From CBFHSF01 sp965661055 (GTDB taxonomy: Bacteria; Bacteroidota; Bacteroidia; Flavobacteriales; Schleiferiaceae), in contig CBFICS010000019.1 in assembly GCA_965661055.1 (NCBI GenBank), forward strand, positions 1 to 33,030: a stretch of 33,030 bases of DNA. The letters run 5' to 3'. Each line of letters starts with the position of its first letter. Position 1 is the first letter of the stretch. Position numbers and translations under genes: made by a program. Positions 16,683-23,813 of this stretch are shown one piece after another. The notes under the pieces are model-generated. The model made no database searches, had not been told where the DNA came from, and saw only the letters and a program-made list of their open reading frames with translations.

Positions 16683-18212
16683 TTAGTTACCTGACGTACC
16701 GTAATTTCTATTGGTATTTTGTACGTTACCAGAGTTAATAATCATGTTGTTTTGAATTTTACTCCCCATGTAATCTCTGTTGTTAATTCCAGTTTCATAA
16801 GGATCTAAAGAAGATTGGTCACGTTGTAGAAGTTGCATACGCCACCTTGGGTTAAATCTTTCTTCGCGTGCATCAGAGTGTAATAATTCGTAGTACTTGC
16901 TACCAATATCAAAGTTTACAAAAATGAATATCTTATTGACTTGAGGTGAAGTACTTGCTGAATTTATTTCATTGTATTGCCATATTTGATAAGGATACGC
17001 TCTTGGATCAGAATCTACCCTATCAATCTGAGAAGGTGGTCCGTATTGTAAAAACACTCTTCCTAGGTCTGTTCTATATCCAGGAAATGAAACGGTTCCG
17101 AATTGACGATCAACGTATTCTACGTTTTTCCAATATTGCTCCCAAGCCTCATACGGATTTTCAGGACCCCTACGCGTCCAAAAGCTTACAAAAAACCTCT
17201 TCATTAGATCTAAATCACCCTCTTCAACTTGCTGAGCAGAAATTCTTCTCTCTTGATAATCAGCAATTGGGTAAAGGCATTCTAAGTAAATCTTTGCCGA
17301 GTCTAATGTCCAAGTGTCAAGAAAACTCACCTGATCAATACTAACCGATTGTAGATCAAATCCTTTAAAGTCTTCTTCTGGATTGCTTCGGTAAAAGTTA
17401 ATTCTCTTCTGTGAAACTTTTTGGTTTTTAGATGAAATCACTTCCACGGTAAGTGAGTACTGGCCCGATTTCAATTTTGAGATATCAAAAGAATGCAAAA
17501 TAGGGGTTACCAGGGTGTTTTCTAATTTTTTACTACTTCCGTAGGAATACAACACTCTTTGGTCGTTAAGATCTTCAAGGTAAAACTTCAAGACATAAAA
17601 ATTAGAAGGATCAAGGTCTTCATTGTAAATTTCAAAGTAAAATTTGAGATCTGAATGATTTTCATCTAAATAGTAGTCACCTCGAGGCACTATAGGAACT
17701 ATGGTCATTCCACTTTTTGTATACTCAGTAACTTCTGTAGCTTTTGAATAATTATCAACAAACTGAACATCAGAAAGAGATACTTTATCTTTTGGGATAT
17801 CTACGGTAAAAGCCTGAGACAATTGATAAGGTTTTCCTTTTCCGCCTAGGTCAGTAATTGTCAAGTTCATTGAATACTCACCATTTGGCAGTCCAAATCT
17901 GGTTTGTTGAATCAGATCATTGTACAATAAATTGGTGTCTTCAACCGCAGGTACAGTCATTTGCAAGTGATCTGCCGAAACCAATGAGTCTCCTTTTTTA
18001 ATAGCAATAATAATATCAACCGTTCCGGTATATTTTCCGTCTTCCATCATCCAATGAACAGAATTTGGATTTAGAGAAAAGTAAGTTTCTACATAAGGAC
18101 TTTCACCCGGGTGATTAAATATCCCATAAAAAATAGCCATATCCAGGGTTTTTCCTGAACTAGAAAAGACTAAAATAAAAGCCGAAAATATCGTTAAAAT
18201 GAAATTCTTCAT
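16683..18212 (-). CDS. GWxTD domain-containing exported protein
   Basis: The 509-residue protein starts with a signal peptide (about residues 1-20, ending SSSGKT). A beta-rich middle part is followed by a C-terminal GWxTD domain. The name-giving motif appears as G-Y-R-T-D at residues 378-382, with Tyr replacing Trp, followed by L-G-R-V-F-L-Q-Y-G-P-P. The family is widespread in Bacteroidota and its function is unknown. The C-terminal 40 residues are Asn-rich and low in complexity. The gene lies directly upstream of the GT2 gene on the same strand. Confidence 0.82.
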   Translation of the reverse strand: MKNFILTIFSAFILVFSSSGKTLDMAIFYGIFNHPGESPYVETYFSLNPNSVHWMMEDGKYTGTVDIIIAIKKGDSLVSADHLQMTVPAVEDTNLLYNDLIQQTRFGLPNGEYSMNLTITDLGGKGKPYQLSQAFTVDIPKDKVSLSDVQFVDNYSKATEVTEYTKSGMTIVPIVPRGDYYLDENHSDLKFYFEIYNEDLDPSNFYVLKFYLEDLNDQRVLYSYGSSKKLENTLVTPILHSFDISKLKSGQYSLTVEVISSKNQKVSQKRINFYRSNPEEDFKGFDLQSVSIDQVSFLDTWTLDSAKIYLECLYPIADYQERRISAQQVEEGDLDLMKRFFVSFWTRRGPENPYEAWEQYWKNVEYVDRQFGTVSFPGYRTDLGRVFLQYGPPSQIDRVDSDPRAYPYQIWQYNEINSASTSPQVNKIFIFVNFDIGSKYYELLHSDAREERFNPRWRMQLLQRDQSSLDPYETGINNRDYMGSKIQNNMIINSGNVQNTNRNYGTSGN

Positions 18213-18298
18213 CCGTTGTTTTTTAGGTGTTGTAAAGATACAAAGAATACCTTGAGAGATAAGCCTGTACTATAAGAACGTTTAAATGGGATAAAAGG

Positions 18299-18329
18299 TT
18301 GTAGCATCTCAAAGGGTTCAATACATTAG
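18299..18329 (+). promoter_or_regulatory. Probable promoter of the DUF6263-like lipoprotein gene
   Basis: TTG (18299-18301) is followed after 20 bases by TACATTAG (18322-18329), one mismatch from TAnnTTTG. It is 45 bases before the ATG, leaving a leader that contains a small hairpin (CTCCC/GGGAG, 18342-18357). Confidence 0.42.
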
Positions 18330-18374
18330 CCCCTTATATTCCTCCCCCGAAAGGGAGAAAAAACAACAATCATC

Positions 18375-19304
18375 ATGAAAAAAATTCTGTTTGTAGCCTT
18401 GGCTGCTTTGGCTTTAATTTCTTGTCAAGGAAATAAAGAAGTTTTGACTTTAAACCTAGAAAAGGGGGGCACTTATTATCAAACTTCAAATTCTGATGCG
18501 CAAATTGTTCAAACCATTTCTGGGAATGAAATGAATTTAAACATGAATATTTACGGAAGCACTTCGTTTAAGGTTTTAGATATTACGGAGGATGCCTACG
18601 AAATGGAAGTGCGTTACCAAGAATTGGTTTTAAGCATAAAAATGCCACAGGGCGCCATGGAGTTTTCTTCAAAAAATCCAACTGAGGGAGATTATATGTC
18701 TATGGCGTTAAACACCATGATTAACAAGCCGTTTTACATGACCCTTTCTAAATCTGGAAAACCCATAAAAGTAACTCATTTTGATGCTATTATTAATCAA
18801 ATGCTGAACGGATTTGATCAATTGCCACCAATGCAAAAAGAACAATTGGCTACCCAAATAAAAGAGTCATATGGTGAAGAATCTATTATGAGCTCTTTAG
18901 AAATGGCTATGGCTGTATTGTCAAAAGATCCAGTTTCAGAAGGAAGTCAATGGAATATTTCTACCGAGTTATCTACTGGATTTAAAGGCACTTCTGAGGT
19001 AGAATACACCTTAGTAAGTAAAACAAATGAAAGCATAAAATTAGAAGGAAAAGGCACAGTGGCAACTAAAGACAGCACAGAAATTGTGATGGCGGGAGGA
19101 ATGGAAACGACTAATAATTTATCAGGAACCTTTACCTCTAACATTGTTCTTGACCCGAAGACCCGATGGATAAAAAGTGCAGAAATAATTCAAGATATTT
19201 CTGGAACCACTAACCTTGTGGGCAACCCACAGTTTCCAGAAGGATTATCGATTCCTATGAAAATTAAGAGCACGACTCATTTTACAGATTCGATTCGTCA
19301 ATAA
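18375..19304 (+). CDS. DUF6263-like lipoprotein
   Basis: The 309-residue product begins with M-K-K-I-L and the lipobox L-I-S-C, with C17 as the lipid site. The mature part starts with a short L-N-L-E-K-G-G-T-Y-Y strand and consists of regular beta strands and repeated T-S-E/T-T-N patterns. The layout agrees with the Bacteroidota DUF6263 family, whose role is unknown. It has no enzymatic motif I can identify. Its gene has its own likely promoter and lies upstream of ndk, which has a separate -7 element. Confidence 0.72.
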   Translation: MKKILFVALAALALISCQGNKEVLTLNLEKGGTYYQTSNSDAQIVQTISGNEMNLNMNIYGSTSFKVLDITEDAYEMEVRYQELVLSIKMPQGAMEFSSKNPTEGDYMSMALNTMINKPFYMTLSKSGKPIKVTHFDAIINQMLNGFDQLPPMQKEQLATQIKESYGEESIMSSLEMAMAVLSKDPVSEGSQWNISTELSTGFKGTSEVEYTLVSKTNESIKLEGKGTVATKDSTEIVMAGGMETTNNLSGTFTSNIVLDPKTRWIKSAEIIQDISGTTNLVGNPQFPEGLSIPMKIKSTTHFTDSIRQ

Positions 19305-19362
19305 CCACAAGTTTTCATTTATAATTAACTTTTACAAGGTATTCATTTAAAAAAGAAATGAT

Positions 19363-19370
19363 TACTTTCG
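19363..19370 (+). promoter_or_regulatory. -7 element upstream of ndk
   Basis: TACTTTCG differs from TAnnTTTG at one base and is followed by CGGCAAAA, 24 bases before the ATG. No clear -33 TTG is present. Confidence 0.4.
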
Positions 19371-19394
19371 CGGCAAAATAAAAGCATTTTTAAA

Positions 19395-19814
19395 ATGGCT
19401 ACCAACAAGACATTTACAATGATTAAGCCTGATGCGGTTGAAAACGGACACATCGGAGCTATTCTTGCAAAAATTAACGAAGCAGGATTTCGTATTGAAG
19501 CAATGAAATACACTCGTCTTTCTAGAAAAGACGCTGAAACTTTTTACGCAATTCACAGTGAGCGTCCATTCTTTGGAGAGTTAGTTGAATACATGACTAG
19601 CGGCCCTATCGTGGCAGCTATTCTTGAAAAAGACAATGCAGTAGCTGATTTCCGTACCCTTATCGGAAACACTGATCCTGCTAAAGCTGATGAAGGTACC
19701 ATTCGTCAAATGTTTGCAACCAGTATTGCTGCCAATGCAGTTCACGGTTCTGACTCTGATGAAAACGCTGCTATCGAAGGAACATTCTTCTTTTCAGGAA
19801 GAGAGCGATTCTAG
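19395..19814 (+). CDS. ndk: Nucleoside diphosphate kinase
   Basis: The 139-residue cytosolic enzyme has the canonical NDK N-terminus with T-M-I-K-P-D-A-V and the active-site segment N-A-V-H-G-S-D-S, whose H117 is the phosphohistidine. It balances NTP pools by moving the gamma phosphate between nucleotides. Length and all conserved residues are normal. Its codon choice looks more uniform than its neighbours, as expected of a highly expressed gene. A strong terminator follows. Confidence 0.97.
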   Translation: MATNKTFTMIKPDAVENGHIGAILAKINEAGFRIEAMKYTRLSRKDAETFYAIHSERPFFGELVEYMTSGPIVAAILEKDNAVADFRTLIGNTDPAKADEGTIRQMFATSIAANAVHGSDSDENAAIEGTFFFSGRERF

Positions 19815-19830
19815 AAAGTAGCCATTAAAT

Positions 19831-19868
19831 AAAAAAAATCCCGACGTTTCGCGTCGGGATTTTTTTTT
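19831..19868. terminator. Bidirectional intrinsic terminator between ndk and the ABC permease gene
   Basis: The stem CCCGACG/CGTCGGG around TTTCG is extended by long A and T tracts on both sides. It overlaps the stop codon of the convergent permease gene (TAA, complement of 19867-19869), so one hairpin can serve both transcripts. Confidence 0.88.
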
Positions 19869-21123
19869 ACTCATCTCTTAAGGCTTCAATGGGTTTAATT
19901 TGCAAAGCCCTTATGGCTGGCAAGAGCCCCGCAAGAAGCCCTGCAAAAATCAAAATTCCAAAGGCTGATAAAACCACTTGCACATCTACCCCGGGTTTTA
20001 AAAAGAAGTCACTTGAAAATCCAAATTTTTCCATTCCCATATTGGCCGCCTCTAAAAGCCAAACTCCAAATAATATTCCCAATTCGCCGGCAATAACGGT
20101 TAGTAAAACAGCCTCTAAAACAATTTGTGAAATAATATGGACCGGTCTGGCACCAATGGCTCGACGCACGCCGATCTCTTTTGTTCTTTCTTTTACCACT
20201 ACTAACATAATATTAGAAACGCCAATAGCCCCAGCAAGAAGAGTAAAGATTCCAACGATTAAAGAGAGGGCTTGAATGCCGGTAAACAATCCTTGCATTT
20301 TCAAAAATTCAGCCATCAAATTCCACTTTCCAAACGCTCGTTCATCGTCGGGATGAATGCTGTGTCTTTTGGCTAAGTACTTTAAAATTTTAGGAGACAG
20401 TTGGGTAATAGGAACCTCATCTACAGCATTTAAAGAAAACCAACCCACCCGGTCGCCTTGATTAAACGCTTGCTGAAAAGTAGTAATAGGAATATTGATT
20501 GACTGCCTATCCTCTTCGGCTCCCTCGTCCATTCTTCGCGTTTCAAAAACACCAACAACCTTAAAGTTCACTCCTTGAATTTGTATGTACTCACCTATTG
20601 GATTTTCACCGGGCTCAAAAAGCATTTCTTGACAACGCATGCCGATTACGCAAATCTTGCGCTTTTCATCAAGGTCTGCCTGGTTTAAAAACCGACCACT
20701 CATCAAGGTTTTGGCCATCACTTTAAAATACTCAGGCACATCACCGTAAATAGAAAAAGCTCCTGATTTCAATCCGTGGACTACATTGTTGCCGCCATTA
20801 TATCCGCCCAATTGACTGCGCGGACAAACGTATTTTAGGTCTGGAAATGTTTCTTTAAGTCCTTTAGTATCTTCATTATTCAAAGAAAACCAACGCCTTC
20901 TCGGAAATCCTTTATAGGCAATACTCGTCCCTTGAGACCACAAAAACATTGAGTTGGTGGCCCAAGTTCCCATTCCTGATGACACACCATTTTGCAATCC
21001 TTTACCCGCTCCCATCATGATGATAAGCATGGTAATTCCCCAAAACACCCCGAAGGCTGTAAGGGTAGCTCTTATTTTATTCTTCTTTATGGAGGCCCAT
21101 ACTTCTGTAAATAACTCTCCCAT
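19867..21123 (-). CDS. MacB-type ABC transporter permease (second of two)
   Basis: The 418-residue inner-membrane protein has one N-terminal helix (about residues 20-42), a large periplasmic MacB core domain (P-E-Y-F-K-V, S-G-R-F-L-N, I-G-E-Y-I-Q) and a C-terminal FtsX domain with three helices. The FtsX part carries the V-K-E-R-T-K-E-I-G-V-R-R-A-I-G coupling helix and ends in P-I-E-A-L-R. Such permeases act in mechanotransmission-type export rather than classic import. The start ATG overlaps the stop of the upstream permease gene by one base (TAATG). With the ATPase and the sister permease it probably forms a heteromeric transporter; the substrate is unknown. Confidence 0.92.
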   Translation of the reverse strand: MGELFTEVWASIKKNKIRATLTAFGVFWGITMLIIMMGAGKGLQNGVSSGMGTWATNSMFLWSQGTSIAYKGFPRRRWFSLNNEDTKGLKETFPDLKYVCPRSQLGGYNGGNNVVHGLKSGAFSIYGDVPEYFKVMAKTLMSGRFLNQADLDEKRKICVIGMRCQEMLFEPGENPIGEYIQIQGVNFKVVGVFETRRMDEGAEEDRQSINIPITTFQQAFNQGDRVGWFSLNAVDEVPITQLSPKILKYLAKRHSIHPDDERAFGKWNLMAEFLKMQGLFTGIQALSLIVGIFTLLAGAIGVSNIMLVVVKERTKEIGVRRAIGARPVHIISQIVLEAVLLTVIAGELGILFGVWLLEAANMGMEKFGFSSDFFLKPGVDVQVVLSAFGILIFAGLLAGLLPAIRALQIKPIEALRDE

Positions 21124-22340
21124 TAGTTTTCGTTTAAGGCTTCAATGGGTCTAACTGAGGCGGCTCTCATAGCCGGCACAAATCCTGCTGCCGCGCCAGC
21201 CACTACTAACACTACAGTGGTTGCTAAAGCAGTGGTAATATCGACTTCGGGTTGTGAAAACATTTCTGATTGTATGTCTTTACCGACGGTTTCTAAAACT
21301 AACACTCCGGTCAACAGCCCTAGGTATCCACTAAAACCTGTAATTATCACTGCCTCAATTAAGATTTGCTTAACGACATTAAACGGAGTCGCTCCTAAGG
21401 CTTTTCTAATTCCTATTTCCCTGGTTCGTTCTTTTACTACAATCATCATGATATTAGAAACCCCAACAATACCAGCAATTATGGTTCCTATACCTATAAC
21501 CCAGATAAAAATCTCTATGCCTGACAGAACGCCATATATTTTTTCCATTTCTGTTCTGGGGCTTCGGGTAATGATAGCACGAGTGTCTTCTGGATCAAAT
21601 ACCAATCGCTCAGAAAAGTCTTTCTTAATTCTTTCTTGAAACTCATTAATCTGCTCTAAGTTATATTCTGGTAAATTCACGTTGAGCCTTCTTACGTCAG
21701 TGCCCGAATTAAAAACTTTCTGAGAAGTGTAAATAGGAAGATAGACCATACTTTCATCTCTTTCGCCCCCATCATCAGAATACACACCTACCACCTTAAA
21801 GGTTACTCCTGAAATTTTTATGTATTTACCTATGGGATCTACCTCTTTAAAAAGTTCTCTTTTTACCACATTACCAATAACAGCGACCTTTCTAGTTTCT
21901 TCAAGGTCTCTTTCATTAATGTAACGCCCCGAAACCATTTTATTCAGTTCTAAACCTTGATTTCCAGGATGAACGGCCTTAATTCCATATGAACCATATT
22001 CATTGCCATAGACAACCTCAGCTCCCCAAATCATAAATTCACCAGAAATTTCTTCAATCTCTGGGTAATTGTCTTTTAAGTATTCGTAATCTGCATTGGT
22101 CATTTTGATTCGTCTACCGGCCTTCATACCCTTATAGGGCATACCCGTAATGTCTGTGCGAATCATAACCATATTGGTTGCTTTGTTCAGAAACTGTTTG
22201 GTGATTCCATTTCGAATTCCTTGTCCGGCACCCAACAGTATTACTAACATGAAAATTCCCCAAGCAACAGAAAGCCCCGTCAAAATAGTCCGAAGCTTAT
22301 TCTTTTTAATGGTTGCAAATATTTCAAACAGCAAATCCAT
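21123..22340 (-). CDS. MacB-type ABC transporter permease (first of two)
   Basis: This 405-residue protein has the same architecture as the neighbouring permease: N-terminal helix (about residues 19-40), periplasmic MacB core (S-G-R-Y-I-N, P-I-G-K-Y-I-K) and FtsX domain with V-K-E-R-T-R-E-I-G-I-R-K-A-L-G, ending P-I-E-A-L-N. The two are clear paralogues in tandem. The gene starts two bases after the ATPase stop, so translation is likely coupled. Confidence 0.92.
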   Translation of the reverse strand: MDLLFEIFATIKKNKLRTILTGLSVAWGIFMLVILLGAGQGIRNGITKQFLNKATNMVMIRTDITGMPYKGMKAGRRIKMTNADYEYLKDNYPEIEEISGEFMIWGAEVVYGNEYGSYGIKAVHPGNQGLELNKMVSGRYINERDLEETRKVAVIGNVVKRELFKEVDPIGKYIKISGVTFKVVGVYSDDGGERDESMVYLPIYTSQKVFNSGTDVRRLNVNLPEYNLEQINEFQERIKKDFSERLVFDPEDTRAIITRSPRTEMEKIYGVLSGIEIFIWVIGIGTIIAGIVGVSNIMMIVVKERTREIGIRKALGATPFNVVKQILIEAVIITGFSGYLGLLTGVLVLETVGKDIQSEMFSQPEVDITTALATTVVLVVAGAAAGFVPAMRAASVRPIEALNEN

Positions 22341-22342
22341 GG

Positions 22343-23032
22343 TTAAACTCCCGCGAAAGCGGTATCTTTTTGAGGAACGATTAAACCATCTTTAAGACGA
22401 ATAATCCTTTCTGTCATTCCAGCAATGTCGTTCTCATGAGTAACAATAATGATGGTCATTCCTTGCTTGTGAATGTCTTTAAATACTTCCATCACTTCAT
22501 AAGAAGTTGTAGTGTCTAAGGCACCGGTAGGCTCATCGGCCAAGAGAACTTTAGGGTTGGTAATCAATGCCCTAGCAATAGCCACCCTTTGTTTTTGTCC
22601 ACCGCTTAACTCATTGGGCAAGTGATCGGCACGATCTGCCAGGCCTACCTTTTCAAGATATTCTAAGGCAATGGCATTTCTCTTTGACCTTTTCACTCCT
22701 TGATAATACAAAGGCAGAGCGACATTCTCTAAGGCAGACTTGTAGCTAATAAGGTTGAAACTTTGAAAGACAAAACCTAAAAACTGATTTCTATACTTAG
22801 CGGCTTGAGTTTCATTAAGGTTTTTTATGAGCGTGTTATCTAATGTATAATTACCCTCATTGTAATTATCCAGAATACCCAAAATATTGAGTAGGGTCGA
22901 TTTACCCGATCCTGAAGATCCCATAATGGAGACAAACTCTCCTTGTTTTATAGATAAATCTATGCCTTTAAGTACTTGTAAACTTCCTCCTCCTACTGGA
23001 TAGGACTTGGTTAAATTCTCTATGCGAATCAT
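22343..23032 (-). CDS. MacB/LolD-type ABC transporter ATPase
   Basis: The 229-residue ATPase has a complete motif set: Walker A G-S-S-G-S-G-K-S-T (38-46), Q-loop Q90 in F-V-F-Q-S, signature L-S-G-G-Q (142-146), Walker B V-L-L-A-D-E (162-167) and H-loop H199. It belongs to the LolD/MacB/FtsE-like subfamily and should power the two FtsX-type permeases downstream. The frame extends to 23089, but ATG at 23032 gives the normal start (M-I-R-I-E-N-L). It is the first gene of a three-gene operon with a likely promoter just upstream. No membrane-fusion adaptor gene is present in the window. Confidence 0.93.
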   Translation of the reverse strand: MIRIENLTKSYPVGGGSLQVLKGIDLSIKQGEFVSIMGSSGSGKSTLLNILGILDNYNEGNYTLDNTLIKNLNETQAAKYRNQFLGFVFQSFNLISYKSALENVALPLYYQGVKRSKRNAIALEYLEKVGLADRADHLPNELSGGQKQRVAIARALITNPKVLLADEPTGALDTTTSYEVMEVFKDIHKQGMTIIIVTHENDIAGMTERIIRLKDGLIVPQKDTAFAGV

Positions 23033-23077
23033 TTGAAGGGAAATGAGTGAGCGAATGGTAAATTCATTGCAGCACTT

Positions 23078-23111
23078 CGAAGATAACAATTTAAAAAAGT
23101 ACTATCCCAAA
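23078..23111 (-). promoter_or_regulatory. Probable promoter of the ABC transporter operon
   Basis: On the minus strand TTTG (23108-23111) is followed after 22 bases by TATCTTCG (23078-23085), one mismatch from TAnnTTTG. The TTTG lies inside one arm of an inverted repeat (23102-23117 with 23159-23174). Confidence 0.45.
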
Positions 23112-23174
23112 CTTTAGCCCCCTTTTAACACGAATTTTCATTTTTACGACGAGTCAGTCTCAAATTTGGGACAG
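23102..23174. repeat. Interrupted inverted repeat between divergent genes
   Basis: CTATCCCAAACTTTAG (23102-23117) and the reverse complement of CTCAAATTTGGGACAG (23159-23174) agree at 13 of 16 bases, with a 41-base spacer. Both arms present TTTGGGA facing outward. It lies in the 270-base region between the ABC operon and the small basic protein gene. It could be a regulator-binding site or paired -33 boxes; chance cannot be excluded. Confidence 0.4.
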
Positions 23175-23302
23175 TTTTTATTAAGAAAATGAAAAAAGGG
23201 CAAAAAAATAACAGATTGTTTACAAAATCTGAAACAAAAATTTATACAAACTAAAAAAACGACCTCTAAATTAGCAACAGTTAATCACCTAAACCACTCA
23301 AC

Positions 23303-23761
23303 ATGAACTCTAGACAACAATCAAAGTACAGAATGATACAAAATGTACTTTACTACTTAGAAAACAATTCAACACTTAAAGGAGAAATAACCAATTTAGA
23401 GGAACCCATATTGGCTATGAGAAAGCTTCTTTATGAAATTGGTGAGACGGAAAGCTATTACATGACTCAAAACAGTCCTCTTCCTTATGACAAACAAAGG
23501 CAACAACTGAGAATTTTACGCAAAAAGAGAAGAGTTCTATTCAGACATTGTAGAGTAATTATCACCCAACTCTTTGATTACGAAATTAATAAGATAAGAA
23601 ATCTATTTCCCGTTCAATACTTTACGTACACTTTGTACAGAAGAGTAAACAACCCAAGTCTACCTCTTGCGGGTAGGTATAAATGGGATATGAAAACCCC
23701 TAAATTTGAATTCTATACTCACCCTAACGGCACTACCTACTCAAACTTAGTTGCTAGTTAA
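23303..23761 (+). CDS. Small basic helical protein, unknown function
   Basis: The 152-residue product has no signal peptide or membrane segment. It opens with M-N-S-R-Q-Q-S-K-Y, which resembles the start of a group of uncharacterised Bacteroidota proteins. A helical N-terminal half with many Leu, Glu and Lys is followed by a strongly basic R-I-L-R-K-K-R-R-V-L-F-R stretch (about residues 70-81) and a Tyr-rich C-terminal part. I do not recognise the family and assign no function; the basic patch would suit nucleic-acid or membrane binding. It stands alone between a 270-base upstream region and a strong terminator. Confidence 0.65.
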   Translation: MNSRQQSKYRMIQNVLYYLENNSTLKGEITNLEEPILAMRKLLYEIGETESYYMTQNSPLPYDKQRQQLRILRKKRRVLFRHCRVIITQLFDYEINKIRNLFPVQYFTYTLYRRVNNPSLPLAGRYKWDMKTPKFEFYTHPNGTTYSNLVAS

Positions 23762-23797
23762 AAAAAAGCCCTGACCGATGGTCAGGGCTTTTTTTGA
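23761..23797. terminator. Bidirectional intrinsic terminator
   Basis: A perfect stem (GCCCTGACC paired with GGTCAGGGC) around GAT is flanked by seven A and seven T. It begins at the stop codon of the small basic protein gene and lies 17 bases beyond the ettA stop, so it can end both transcripts. Confidence 0.9.
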
Positions 23798-23813
23798 TTT
23801 ATATAAAAAACTC

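Noticed and set aside
21145..21639. Long open frame (164 codons) antisense to the first ABC permease
   Set aside because: It mirrors the permease codons, has no recognisable domain or start context, and the opposite strand is a clear conserved gene. The same holds for similar frames at 7216-7641 (minus) and 19889-20275 (plus).
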